Shown: piece by piece, positions 23,657 to 35,897 of the stretch
How positions within the stretch are numbered: position 1 is the stretch's first letter
Layout of the letters: every line of letters starts with the position of its first letter
Source: Theodoxus fluviatilis
Lineage: Eukaryota; Mollusca; Gastropoda; Cycloneritida; Neritidae
DNA: 44,114 nucleotides
Direction of reading: 5' to 3'
NCBI GenBank assembly: GCA_034096865.1
Contig: JAWQFJ010006264.1
Location: 1 to 44,114, forward strand
Notes under the pieces: model-generated
What the model saw: only the letters and a program-made list of their open reading frames with translations
The model's database searches: none
What the model was told of the DNA's origin: nothing
Program-made: the position numbers and the translations under genes

Positions 23657-24013
23657 TTTTCCACGCTTTCATCTGGCGTCTAGACAGTGGAACGGCTAAG
23701 TGTGTATTTGTGTATGTTGTCCATTCCTTACATATATGCTTACTTCAGGCCTCCCCTGCTGAACTATCGAGGGGTTCCGGCTGATTGGGGGTGGGGAAGT
23801 AGGGGAGGGAGTGTACACCAAGAGGCTATGACCTACTTGTATGTTATTTGTTTTTAACATTTGGATGTTTAGAAAATTGATTTTTATGCATATGTCATTG
23901 TAGTTGATTCAAGTTCCATATTTAAAATTTGCTTCTCTGGTACACTATCTACCCATTTTTAGTATGTTTAAGAAATTGTACATGTATAATTCTTGCGATA
24001 ATTATAATGATTA
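23657..24013 (+). other. LINE 3' untranslated region, proximal part
   Basis: AT-rich untranslated sequence after the LINE stop codon with no further coding content. It includes a G-rich stretch (about 23779-23811) and runs directly into the CT tract at 24014. Confidence 0.7.
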
Positions 24014-24179
24014 TCTCTCTCTCTCTCTCTCTCTCCTCCCTCCCTCCCTCCCTCTCCCCCACCCTCTCCCCCACCCTCTCCCCAACCCTCTCTATCCAAC
24101 CCACCAACCTTCTTCCCTTCCTCCCCATTTCCCCAGCTACTCCCCCACCTTCTTCCCTTCCTCCCCCTTTCCCCAGCTA

Positions 24180-24241
<62 letters not shown>

Positions 24242-24248
24242 CTCTCTC
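24014..24248. repeat. CT/CCCT-rich polypyrimidine tract inside the LINE 3' UTR
   Basis: Starts as (TC)n, passes into CCTCCC/CACCCTCTCC repeats, contains a 40-bp imperfect tandem duplication (ACCTTCTTCCCTTCCTCCCC at 24107 and again at 24147), then returns to (CT)n. It lies between the LINE coding end and its conserved terminal segment, so it is an expansion within the element or its precursor. Confidence 0.93.
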
Positions 24249-24288
24249 ACCACATTTGAATTTTTGCCTCAAGGGCTGAATGTAAGAA

Positions 24289-24302
24289 AGGCACTACTGC
24301 CT
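24289..24302 (+). promoter_or_regulatory. LINE 3'-terminal hairpin (likely RT recognition)
   Basis: AGGCA, loop CTAC, TGCCT forms a perfect 5-bp stem about 20 bases before the AATAAA. In L2/CR1-type LINEs with a short-repeat tail, such as eel UnaL2, a hairpin near the 3' end is bound by the reverse transcriptase. That this one does the same job is inference. Confidence 0.55.
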
Positions 24303-24320
24303 AATTCACTACCCTTGTAA

Positions 24321-24354
24321 AATAAAGTTCGTTCGTTCGTTCGTTCGTTCGTTC
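24321..24354 (+). repeat. LINE 3' end: AATAAA plus (TTCG)6 tail
   Basis: AATAAA at 24321-24326 is followed by G and six TTCG units plus TTC (24328-24354), then CT repeats. A short tandem repeat instead of poly(A) is characteristic of CR1/L2-like LINEs. A related shorter end occurs at 28267-28291. Confidence 0.88.
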
Positions 24355-25107
<753 letters not shown>

Positions 25108-25259
25108 TGACATTGTTAAACAAGTACGGCTTATGCTGTGTCAAAAAGGTTCGGTGATCCCTGCAGCCATGCGGGGTTTGGATCAAGATTTACTAAGAGG
25201 AAAAATGAAGGAAAGCCGAATGGATGAAGTCGTTTGGCCTAACAGCCTCTTCCGGCTCT
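25108..25259 (+). CDS. Candidate exon, unknown protein (5' member of a pair)
   Basis: This exon lies between a good acceptor (CCTTTTTACAG ending at 25107) and a consensus donor (GTAAGT at 25260-25265). The frame reads through DIVKQVRLMLCQKGSVIP and KESRMDEVVWPNSLFRL and is open across the whole exon; upstream it stays open to about 24968. The exon ends after the first base of a codon. The next strong acceptor, at 25511, starts an exon whose first two bases complete that codon, so the pair is phase-compatible. Alternatively ATG 25133 could start a first exon. I recognise no domain. Confidence 0.3.
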
Positions 25260-25511
25260 GTAAGTTCATTGAATTTTCTTTAGCAAAGAGTTGGTAAACT
25301 CAAGACTCCTTTTCCCAATCATTCGCTCTTTAGAGAATCAAATATAAAGTCTGATTCTACCCTAAAGTAAATGGGGGAAATGGGGAGGAAAACAAAACGC
25401 TGCTCACGCATCAGCAAACCTTCGAAAACCTCTCAATGTCTGATTTGCCGGAAACCTGTATTTCAAGAAAATCGCCTACAGTATCCTGCTGAACAAACTT
25501 TTTTTTTGCAG

Positions 25512-25795
25512 TCGAAGCAGAGTTGCATGAGAGTTCTTTTTCAGTCAGTAAAAATGTCTTGGAAGATTGCGAGTGTCGCATCCTTACCAAACAAAACCAA
25601 AATAAGAGTGAAAAGCACCATAAAACTACTTCTGAAAAAAACACACCTGAACACGCAGTTTTAGAAGTATCAAAGGGAAATAGCTCCTCCGCTCATCAGG
25701 CCGTACTTCGACATGAGATAAATCTGAAAAAGTTACGCCGCAATGAGGTCATGCTACCCCGTGGAGCGGCACGGCACAGTGCTTACAACCACTGA
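25512..25795 (+). CDS. Candidate terminal exon, hydrophilic unknown protein
   Basis: A strong acceptor (nine T residues then GCAG ending at 25511) begins this exon, in phase with the donor at 25260 across a 252-bp intron. The frame gives about 93 residues and stops at TGA 25793-25795. The peptide is charged and hydrophilic: ECRILTKQNQNKSEKHHK in the middle, LRHEINLKKLRRNEVMLPRG near the end. There is no signal peptide or membrane segment and no family I know. Within the intron, a TGA at 25490 closes the same frame, so the open reading depends on the splice site. Confidence 0.32.
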
Positions 25796-27630
25796 GGGGC
25801 CACGCAAGACTTGGATTAAAATATTACCGCAGCTTCACTTATTCGAGACACTTCCTGGAACCACCCTTGCGGTCTGTCCTTAAATAATCTTCTACTTTCC
25901 GGGACGCATGCTCTTCGTTTGGTGAGCTCCCAGGCCATTGTTGTTGTGGGGCGAAGCCCGAAACGCTTTAACAGCAAGGCAAATCAGCCACAAGGGTTGC
26001 CCAAAGCTCTTACTGAATGAGATTCCAGGCGCACGCTGTCTCACAAAGGCTGTTAGAATCCCAGTCCAGCACTTCATCAAAGCTGCCTGGTTTCTCCTTT
26101 ATCAGCAGTAATACTGCAGTCCTTTTCCTGTCGTCTTCGGGGTCTGCAACGCCGGGATTTAGCAACACCAAAGTGCAACACGGGACCTGTTCAGGTTTAG
26201 TTTGGAGGTTTCCTCATTTAAGGAAGAGTGAGCTGAAGTTCCTTTCAAAACATGAAGGGGACAAGTGCAAAAACAGGCGTTGAAGCCTGGAGACACCGCA
26301 GGCTACCTTGCCCATGCTCTCTGCGCATTTAAAAGTTGCTGAGAGATGGGTGAATGCATGTGATGCTGATCAGCAAAACATGAATGAGTCCCGACGACCT
26401 GTGGGCATGCCACTTCTTTCTAAACGAGGTTCTCTATTTCATGAAAGGAAACTTTTAAAAAAGCTTCCTTCCTTTCATCAGCTGCGTTTAGTTTCAAGCA
26501 CTTGGTAGCGTCCGAGACTATTTTGTTACGCGGCTCGAGATTATGGTTTTTAGGAGTTTCCATTTGATGAAATCTTTATAAAGATCCCCTCATCGCTTCA
26601 CCGAAATGTTATTGAATACCGCTTATCTTTAGAAAGTATTTAAAGTATGAAATAATTTTATGGACATTACGAAAGAGTTCCCAATTTCCCCTCCCAGAAC
26701 CAACCCCTTTTTGTGAAGCCAAGACGACATTAAAAAAAACTTCAATGCACAACTGAAGCGGTCAAGAACGTTTGAATGGACTGCTTTGGAAGTGCAGTCG
26801 TGCACATTATCTGAGGCAAAGGCGTGATTTGCAGTGCAGATCTTTATTAGTTGTTGCCTGTTGAAACCACACGAGTTATGGGACTACTGCAGGCTCATGA
26901 CGGCGTCATCGCATTTTCTTGAGAAGCAAATGCCGGACTAAACCCAAACTCAGGCTAAGCTACCTTTTCAAAGCTGTCCGTCTCAGCCTCAAATGATGAA
27001 CTGCTCATGCAGTTTTGGAGAGAAGCACTATTAGTTGAGGACCTTGCTTCAAGGTGGACGTCTAAGATCCAGACAGTTTCGAATTCCGAATGCTCATGTC
27101 ACCGTGCATCTATCGCAGAGAGCATCTTCAGTGTATCAAGACCCCAGAATATTCTGTTACCGATTGCTTTAACTGGCCAACTTTGTCAGAAGCTCTAAAA
27201 CAATTCATATCACTGTCACCTTGTTTAAAGAAGAGTTCTCCAACTGAGAACCAAAACTGCGTACAACTTCTTATTTAAAGCAGAAACGTAAAGACTAAAA
27301 TAAAAACGTGAGCTACGGTAGCACTTCATACACGTGATAAAGAATTGTTCGTCGTCTGTTGATCACAAACAAAATGAGGCTGGCTGTTTTGGAAGCGTCA
27401 TTCCGCAAGCGTGGCAGCCATTCAACATGCGTCCCATGGTCGACTGAGGTGTACTGCCAGGGAACCGATTATATATCATTCCTTGACCATGTGAAACCAC
27501 GTTATCCTGCAAAGTTATTAACATATTGCAGACGAAGACAACAGCAACATTAAAGCCGTCTCCCTCTCAGTACACGTGAGTCGTGGAGCTATGCATCATG
27601 GACTCGAGATCTGAAGACCGTTCGCTGGTC
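25796..27630. other. Unique sequence, no supported gene
   Basis: Non-repetitive DNA of mixed composition. Several 60-90-codon frames (for example 26017-26283 and 27007-27198) lack splice context or recognisable motifs. No repeat or structured RNA was seen. Confidence 0.5.
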
Positions 27631-27635
27631 CATTG

Positions 27636-27990
27636 CTGTGGGAGTTTTTTTGTCTCTTTGTTAAAGCCATTTTATGATACTGGGGCAGATCTGTGACTTT
27701 ACCATGGATTCTAGCCGCTCCTGTGGGAAATGTCTGTCTCCATCTGCATGCCAGTTTGAAATAATGAAGCAGCTTTGAGCCCCTACCATTGATTCTAGGT
27801 CCACAAAGTAAAAACCTTCGAGCATCCAGCGTGTGTGGGTTTCTTGTCTCCTTATACAACAAAAAGAAGCAAATCTGTGCATCTAAAACTCTAAGATACT
27901 AAAATCCGCTGGCTGCCTTGCTCCTGTGGGGGTTTCTTGCCTCTCTAATCAAATCATCTTAACATAGAAGAAGATATGTGCCAGCGACTC
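27636..27990 (+). repeat. Four diverged tandem units of about 90-110 bp
   Basis: The motif (C)TGTGGG-n-GTTTCTTGTCTC recurs at about 27636, 27721, 27833 and 27924. Each copy is followed by an A/T-rich stretch with CAAA/AATCAT-like words, then a GAAGCAGATCTGTG-like block. Units 1 and 2 also share ACCAT-GATTCTAG at their ends (about 27701 and 27785). Copies differ substantially, so this is an old tandem array. Confidence 0.65.
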
Positions 27991-28266
27991 GAACAAAAGC
28001 AGAGAAAGATGAAATACCTTCCTAACTTCAATGCCCCGTGTAAAAAAAGAAACCCTATGACTTGTTTATCTACCAGTTGCAAATAAATTTCAGAACCAGG
28101 AGATTTTCGGATGTACGTCATCAAGTGCCAACACATAGGTTATCTGGGCTGCCTGTTTGTATTGAATTCATGCTTGTCAACGCCGTAACATTGCTTTGTT
28201 TGAGAAGTCTGAAATATGAAGGGATGCATCATTAACTTGCACTTTACAACAGTGCTGTGGTCTGAA

Positions 28267-28291
28267 AATAAAGTTTTTTGTTCGTTCGTTC
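28267..28291 (+). mobile_element. 3' end fragment of a (TTCG)n-tailed retroelement
   Basis: AATAAAGTTTTTTG followed by TTCGTTCGTTC resembles the AATAAAG(TTCG)n end of the LINE at 24321. The sequence before it (about 28140-28266) has no RT coding content, so this would be a heavily truncated copy or a short nonautonomous relative using the same tail. Confidence 0.5.
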
Positions 28292-28610
28292 CATACCCGA
28301 GCTAATGCAAGACACTCACAGATGATGATGTGCAAGCTCTACGATCCAGCCCATGCCTCGCCCATCGGGTGAGGGTCTCCAGTGAAAGCGAAGAAATGCC
28401 AGCGTGGGCAGAGAAAGGGCAGTCTTGACCCCCGCGGAGTTCCTGATCCGATCAAGTCGTCCCCTCAGGCCGCGGAGGTTTGCGCTGAACGACCAATACG
28501 TCAGGAAGCGAAGAAATCTCCCTCTCATCTAGAGCGTGTGGCTATAATGGTGTGGCTTTGCGCGTTAGGTTGGCAATTGATGCTGCCCCACAGAGAGAAC
28601 AGAGTGACCT
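28292..28610. other. Unique sequence, no supported gene
   Basis: GC-richer than its surroundings. A CCAAT motif (GACCAATACGTCAGG, about 28490) lies 120 bp upstream of the promoter-like repeat copy B. No coding frame is supported. Confidence 0.45.
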
Positions 28611-28776
28611 ATCAGTCTTTGGTAGGCTATGTAAGCCTGCTGACTATAAAATAGGCAAGAGCTGTTGGAGTTAGAGCGATTTCTGTGGGTTTTTTCCTTG
28701 TACGAATCGCTACAGCGAGGAGAAAGCCGCAGTACCGTTTCTACCTGTGTGTCAATGTCCTTGAAATGATTTCATG
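28611..28776 (+). repeat. Promoter-like dispersed repeat, copy B
   Basis: Pairs with copy A at 18961: ATCAGTCTTTGGTAGGCTAT aligns with one insertion and few substitutions, and GATTTCAT follows at 28768 at nearly the same spacing (157 versus 148 bp). A TATA-like ACTATAAAATAGG lies at about 28642-28654. The copies are diverged between the two blocks, suggesting independent old insertions of one family. Confidence 0.5.
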
Positions 28777-28812
28777 ACAACATTATGGGAATGTTCGCGC
28801 GCTTGCTTGCTT

Positions 28813-28923
28813 TTGTGTGTATGTGTATGTGTGTGTATGTGTGCGTGCGTTGATGTGTGTCGTTGTGCGTGCAAGCGCGGGTGCATGTGTGTGCTTATGT
28901 GACTGCTTGTGTGCTTGTGTGTT

Positions 28924-28966
<43 letters not shown>

Positions 28967-29075
28967 ATACTTATATTTCAGGGTGAGTGCGTGTGTATGT
29001 GCGTACGCGTATGCGTGTGGTCGTGCGCGCTTGAGCATGTGTGCATAAGTGTGTGTGTGCGCGCGTGCGCGCGTG
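28813..29075. repeat. GT-rich microsatellite with CG interruptions
   Basis: (GT)n mixed with GTGCGTGC and GTAT; the purest part is about 28920-28965. Cys/Val open frames are low-complexity shadows. Confidence 0.92.
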
Positions 29076-29344
29076 TTTTCTCCGTGTAAACTCAGGACAG
29101 ACGTCCCTGTTTCCTACGTTATGCCATCTGCTTCCGAAATCCTTTCCTCGCGCAGTCAACCGTCACGCAGTGAGATATTTGTAAGGAACCCGTACTGACC
29201 GCAGTGACAGAGCGCCCCAGTAGCATACAACCCGATGAGAAATACTCGTACAGTCATAGTGCACATCCGTACCAACGTCGTGGCGGATTGACTTAAGCCA
29301 ACCTTTGTCTCGATGATTTAATCCCACACTCGTGCACTCATATA

Positions 29345-29580
29345 AGGATGGATTGATTGATGACTGACTGCGTGTCTCGTTGACCGACCTACTGACTGAA
29401 TGACTGAATGATTGGTGTGACTGACCGCCCAACTGACCGACAGGTTGGGTGACAGAGTGACCGTTTGATTAATCAAGTGACTGACCGACCAGTTGAATAA
29501 CTGATTGACTAATTGACTGACTGATTAATCTATTAACTGACTGGCTAGTTAACTGTTCGACAGACTGTCTGACGGACTGA
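29345..29580. repeat. Degenerate TGAC/TGAT tetranucleotide tract
   Basis: Many GACTGACTGAT-like and TGACCGACC words at 4-base spacing over about 235 bp, far more decayed than the GAGT array. It is followed directly by a CA tract. Confidence 0.75.
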
Positions 29581-29589
29581 TTCACACCG

Positions 29590-29651
29590 TTGAGACACAC
29601 ATACACGCATATAAGCACACATATGAGCACGCACGCACACACGTACGCACG

Positions 29652-29686
<35 letters not shown>

Positions 29687-29712
29687 GCACACACGCACAC
29701 ACACACACACAC
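29590..29712. repeat. (CA)n microsatellite with CG interruptions
   Basis: CA dinucleotides with ACGCACGCACGC segments; the purest part is about 29656-29684. Confidence 0.95.
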
Positions 29713-30213
29713 ATGCTCCTCCTTCCAAATAGATGAGTTTGTCATTTTGCCAGTGCACAGATGGAGGGGCGAACTTTACAAACGTAATTTTTTCTTCTTA
29801 ATGGAGGTCTTTTGTGACGGAGACATCCGACGGTGCGCCTTAACGACGTTGCTATCGGGAGCATGAAAACCCGACGGGAGAGAGAACATCATCATTAAGG
29901 AGAGCATATTTTTTCAGCACCCGCATTCGGTTGCGTGTACTTTTGTCATTCAGGTCAGGGCAATAGTACATCAAACTATGGTCTACGTCAGGAAAAATTG
30001 TGCAGACATGGAAAGTGACACACAAATATGGGCCCATGGCGTGAGCGTGGGCTTTCTGTATGACAATGACAAATATTCATACGGCCTCGCCGTCATGTGA
30101 ATAGTAGAACGTCAGACATTTGATAGAAGTCATCAAAGGGAAGCAAAGATTACCGGCACTCGCACTTCATGATCAGTTCCATGTCTGGTAATGTACATCT
30201 AATTTCGACATGG
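29713..30213. other. Unique sequence, no supported gene
   Basis: Ordinary composition between two microsatellites. No supported gene or repeat. Confidence 0.5.
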
Positions 30214-30653
<440 letters not shown>

Positions 30654-31380
30654 CTTATAAACGCTGCTTGCGACTCCTGCTGAGTCGCTCGCAGTGGAAA
30701 CGTGTCAGGAGTCATGTGCAGCATTTGGCAAAAAAAAGCATTTTAGGTCTTGTCTGCTCGCATTCAAGTTTAGGTATGATCGGAGTTTGACAGGTAGGGC
30801 ATTCCAGACAAGAAGGCCAGCACAGGAAAATTCGCTCTGTTCAAATCTGCATTTGTTTGCATTCTGCTGTTTCATAAGGAAAGCTGAAGAAGACCGTAGA
30901 GATACTGTGGGTCTATGCTGGGGCGCTACGTGTTGGAGATCGCCGTCACTACGGACTCTGGGATGCTCTGCACTTTAGGATAAAAGTACATCCATTTCGG
31001 ATCGGTACGAAATGTTGTGATCTATTAATGCTTGGCTGGTTTTGCTGTCTCTTCTTTTCGGACGAGAATTTTATTCATTATTTTCTTCGTAAAAGGACGC
31101 CACGCGCTTCAAAGAACCTTCAGCCAAGGCATTCGCGGTGAGTTTGGTCCGTCCGAGTTCTTATGAGCATGAGTAAGTCCATTATCAAACAGCCCCACAA
31201 CTTCAATTAGAGGGGGGTGCAAACCCATTCTCGTAATTATGGTCAGGAGAGATATTAGAAGACACGCCACGAACCATAGCTGAGAAAGGACGGCCACTTA
31301 CAGACAGGTACTCAGACAGCCAAGGGGCTTCACGAGGAACTGATGTCAGAAGACAGCAGATAAGGAATACTGAGCAAGAC
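30654..31380. other. Unique sequence, no supported gene
   Basis: Unique DNA. The + frame at 30694-30978 (94 codons) lacks splice support. Confidence 0.5.
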
Positions 31381-33080
31381 TGAAAGGGGATAGAGAGAAA
31401 GACGAAAAAGGAAGAAGTTGGAGGACAGGAGAGGTGAGAAGTTTGATTCGACCCATGGGACAACTTGACAAAACACAGGAAGTCCACTCTCAGTCCTAAG
31501 TCAATCTAAGGCCATAGTGATGATCTGATAAGTACTGTGGATATTTATGAGGGATACGGAGCGCAGAGACATCGATAAATGGATGGTCTGGTCTAGACAG
31601 ATCCTCGACGACACACAACAGTCTCGGCCAAAGTTGAAAGAAAGGGCACAATTGCAAATAACGCCGACAGTTTCTTTAAAGCCAAAATACATAGAAGAAG
31701 TCATGCACAAATCCCGTTGAAAAACTGAAATTGATGGGAGGAGAAGTGAGAGAGGAAGAATAACACTGTGTGTTAGGAGCAGACAGAAAGGGAGGCTGGA
31801 GGAGGAAAGGAGACGAGAAAAGCCCAGTCTGACCGATAGAACAGCGTGACCAGACAGACCAGACCAGCATCGTCTGAGGTCACTCCAACATAAACATTGT
31901 GGTGGCACGGTCGATCACGAATGACCTCAATCGCTAAAGTGCTGTCCAGCGATGTCAATGAGTGCAGATGCATCAGTGTGAGAAGGGTTTGGGCAGCTCT
32001 TTGGAAGCGTGAATGAAGTTACAGTGACAGATGTACAAGAAAAGCTCCTTCAAAAACAATTACAAAAACATGATAGACGACATCAATTGATAGGTGTGGT
32101 GCACTGGAGATTCTGAAAAGAGGGATATAAAAAGAAACAGAGAAGAATAACAAAACGGTTTTATCGCATGACTGGGGAGGAAATAAATTCCGCCCAAAAA
32201 GACCCGCAATATTATTTGCTGGAATGAACCCTTACTTCTGAACACTTTTGAATGCAACCCCTTTGTACTGGGCAAATAGCCTGTACATAGAGTGATCTGT
32301 TCTGAACTGGCATATATCGAAAACAAAAGCGAAGAAAATTCGTCGTCAGCAGCAAGATGTGGAGGACTGGAAAAGACGAGGAGTGGGGAGGGAAAAGAGA
32401 TAAGAAAAAGAAGGGACACGTTAGAAGACTGGAGAGGAGGTAAGTAGAAGGACTTGGAGGACAGATTGACCAGACAGGCGATGCGACTCTAGATCCATCG
32501 CCCTCTGACGGTACTCAGTCTGACAGGGACTTTGTGAGGGCTCGGTCCGTGACAAATGAAGATTTTTAGAAAAGGGACAATCGATGAGATCAACTAAGTG
32601 TAGACGCACTGACTTTGAGGAAGGTCAGGACACTTTCTCGAAAACATGCAACCTGAGAAGCCACAATGTTAGATGTATGTGCACGAAGAACCCTTTCGAA
32701 AACAAAAGCAAGAAAAGAAAGATCGACCACAGACGGTAGATGGATGTGATAGACTACACAAAAGGAGAAGACACAATGGGAGAAGAAAAACAAACGACGT
32801 GTTGGTCGAGTAGAGAAGATTTGCGCTGTACGTTCAGCCTCACTTTGAAGACAGAGTAACCATATTGATGTCGCCCCTTTAATCTGTTGCCATCTGAATT
32901 TACTCCAACACGACAGCTTGGTCAGCAGCGAATGGTAGCCATTGCAAAACGGGTCTTTCTGAAGTCGTCTGTCATGACTAGAGAGCCCCTTATAGTCATA
33001 TAAAACAGTCCTTTTATAGACAAAATCAAGTAAAACATGGACCTCAGAACATAGATGAGGAAGGCAGCCAGAAAAGGGTT

Positions 33081-33134
<54 letters not shown>

Positions 33135-33287
33135 ACAGACATAGACAGATAGGCAGATAGACCGACAGACCGACAGACCGACAGACAGACAGACAGACAG
33201 ACACACATGCAGACAGACAGACATACAGACATCTGGTACAGACAGACAGCTTGTACAGACAGACAGCTAGTACAGACAGACAGACGG

Positions 33288-33386
<99 letters not shown>

Positions 33387-33830
33387 GTCATACAGACACA
33401 CAGACAGACACAGACACAGACACAGACAGACAGACAGACAGACAGACATACAGACAGACAGACAGACAGACAGACACACAGACAGACACACAGACAGACA
33501 CACAGACAGACACACAGGCACACAAACAGTCTTGCAAGAACGGTCTGGAGAGTTCATTAAAGAAGTACATAATGAACCCTTCACACACAAAAAAGCCCAA
33601 AGGAAGAATGTATTAAAGAAAAAACTTGTGATGTATTGGAGGAGACGGCAGAGAGAATAAAAAAGCGGAAAAAGTTAGGCGGCCAGACTGGAGGAGAAAA
33701 GTGCTAATGAAGGCAAAAAAGGAAGGTTCAAGCTGACCTCCAAGTCAATGTGATCAGACATCTAACGCCCAGTCATTGCCCAGCATTGTCGGAGGTCATT
33801 TCAACAAATACATGTACGTGATGATGACTC
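31380..33830. repeat. Degenerate purine-rich repeat family region
   Basis: Purine-rich blocks of the type GGAGGACTGGA/GGAGGAG plus AAAGAGAGAAAG recur at about 31390, 31790, 32360, 32440 and 33630. The string TCGAAAACAAAAGC followed by AAGAAAA occurs at about 32318 and 32696. CACTCCAAC/TACTCCAAC/CATTTCAAC anchors recur at about 31881, 32901 and 33797. The copies are too decayed to define a unit by eye. Confidence 0.4.
33084..33525. repeat. (GA)n and (GACA)n microsatellite complex
   Basis: (AG)n at 33085-33130, degenerate GACAGATAG, a 17-bp unit TGTACAGACAGACAGCT repeated about three times (33234-33284), another (GA)n at 33292-33322, then long (CAGA)n to about 33525. It lies inside the purine-rich repeat region. 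TDRQ and SVCL frames are shadows. Confidence 0.95.
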
Positions 33831-33839
33831 TGTCAGGTA

Positions 33840-35707
33840 GCAATGACAGCCGTGAAAAGAGCACGTGCCAATGAAACCAATTTCATTCCCGATACGTCTG
33901 GGTCATCCGAGCAAGCGATGCATGTGGACTGCCCAGAACAATCAGATGTGTATTTTTTTGTCTTCCCTCGATATGATGACAGCTTTCTAACTAGTATGAA
34001 GAGTCGTCCCGTTATGCGATACGAAAAATAGGGTGATATAATGAATGTTCTTTGAGGTGTGCAGTGCATCCATCCATGATATAGTTAAATGGCGTATATC
34101 GGGGGGGGGGGGTTGTGCGACTGGCATGTCAGTTGAAGTTTACTATGATTTTACGAGCTGCCCTTTTACAAAGGCTAAATCCCAATGGACGTTTTTGAGG
34201 GAAAAAATGGAGACAGGGAATATGAGTTTGGTCTTTGTAAAGACTCCTTTAAGAGTATAAGAATTTTCCCCCCTTTATGCTGGAAGGAACATTACATTGC
34301 TTGGAGCAGACAACCGAACGCAAGTCAATATGCTTGAAAATACAATGGTTCAACATTCTTGCGTAGCAGAGCCGTTGTAAAGATACTACGGCAGAACTTG
34401 TTGAGACGTTCAGGTTCACTCTCACTAGGTCCTATCCTGTTTATAATTAGACACACTGCACCTTTCCGCATCGTCAGACACAACGCATTCTGTAGAGACA
34501 ACACTTATTTTGCAAATGATTTCATTTCACGTCAAATTGGCCCCATGGCATTTACATACAGATGATTTGGAGGTGCGAGGCGAGGTCATTGTAAAGCCAG
34601 TGCCAAACCCCCTTCTGCCCCTACTGGATGCTTGGACTTCCCCGCCCATACCGCCACCAACATTTTTTCCCCGGCAACCAACACTCATGACTCATGCCCA
34701 CAGATGGCGGAATCTGATACGACAGGTCATCATCGACAACAAAGGACACCTGTCATCAAAACCAGAGCCTACGGAATCACAGCACATCCCAGTCAGATGC
34801 CTGAGTGGTTCCGCTGCAACTGATATCGACTTTTTTGCGGTTTGCATACACCTGATCAGCTATCTTGGAACCCATCAAGGTGACAATGAAAGAAAACTGT
34901 AGCCAGCTTTTGAGTAGGGCAAAGATCGCCATGACTGGGACCATCAGAGTTAGAGCGCATGAAACAATTTCGCATCCAGACTCCTAAGTTTACTTCAAGA
35001 GCAACTCTCTTTTGACAGATTTTCACCTTCAACGCCCTTCCACCAAACGACTGTCAAGGTCATCACCATGGAAACACAAAATGTTTCCTCTTGCTCCTCT
35101 GCGGGGACATCCTGAGAGTGGACCATAGTGTGTGTTCACTTAAAAAGTCTTCGTAGTTGACCCAGACTTGGTCTGATGTTCTGTCTGCTCCTGGTTCAAT
35201 AAAAATACAGAAACAGATTTGGTTGAATTTTTCATTGTGAATGTTTGTGAATATGCTAGCACAGCGGTGATTTTGTGTGCATGTTTGCGTGCTTATGTGT
35301 GGACGTGGACACTTCTTTTCCTCAGTTACACTGAATCGTATTGGAAAAAGTTTTGTTTGACTATTTCGACCATCTGAAATCAAAACTAAATAGGCTGGGA
35401 TTAAACTGTGTTTGATACTCGCGACAAAAACTACTCTGTAGACATAAGTCGTTCCCTTGTCCGAAGATCAGTGTACAGAGACTGAACGTCCTGACACGAG
35501 CAATCCATATCAGCTCGGATGCTCCATCACCACGCTTTCAAAGGTGCATGGCCCGGCATTCCCTTTTCGTACAGAGGAATCCATCTTGGGAGGTACTGCT
35601 GTCATTGGGATCCTTCGTCCTTGTCTTTGGGGAATCGGGGGCAGACCTGGTGGTGGGTAAGGGTGTTGCTGTTGCTCAGAGTGGGTGCAATGACTGTAAA
35701 GCAGGTG
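33840..35707. other. Unique sequence, no supported gene
   Basis: Mixed composition, with a run of 12 G at 34101-34112. + strand frames at 33843-34031 and 34510-34902 (130 codons, proline-rich middle) have ordinary composition but no start or splice support that I trust. Confidence 0.5.
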
Positions 35708-35717
35708 GGGGAGGGAC

Positions 35718-35897
35718 GCACATGTGTGTGCGTCTGTGTGCGTGTGCATGTGAACGTGCGTGCGTGCGAGTGTGTGTATGTATCTGCGGTCGTGCTTGCG
35801 TGTGTGTATGTGTGTGCGTGCGTGTATGTGTGCGTGCTTGTGTGTGTACGCGCGTGTATGTGCGTGCGTGCGTGCGTGTGTATATATGTGTGTGTGT
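35718..35897. repeat. GT-rich microsatellite with CG interruptions
   Basis: GTGTGCGTGCGTG-type repeat of about 180 bp, highly imperfect. Alternating purine-pyrimidine. Open frames on both strands are shadows. Confidence 0.93.

Larger units (their letters stand above)
20856..24354 (+). mobile_element. Non-LTR retrotransposon (LINE), CR1/L2-like
   Basis: A sense-strand LINE contains an APE-type endonuclease, a reverse transcriptase and a C-terminal region, then a roughly 670-bp 3' UTR, a small terminal hairpin, AATAAA and a (TTCG)n tail. The RT motifs (FRPIS, SGFRPKHS, FLDFRKAFD, GVPQGSVLGPLLF, FADD), the APE endonuclease, the 3' hairpin and the short-repeat tail point to the Jockey/CR1/L2 group; the exact clade needs a phylogeny. 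The 5' boundary is not defined: no ORF1 (nucleic-acid-binding protein) is visible, and an in-frame TAG at 20835-20837 sits 18 bp before the ATG, so the copy may be 5' truncated or belong to a one-ORF lineage. The element is nearly intact, with one coding lesion near 23133. Confidence 0.9.

Noticed and set aside
33044..33523. SVCL/TDRQ frames over the GACA tract
   Set aside because: Low-complexity shadows of tetranucleotide repeats on both strands.
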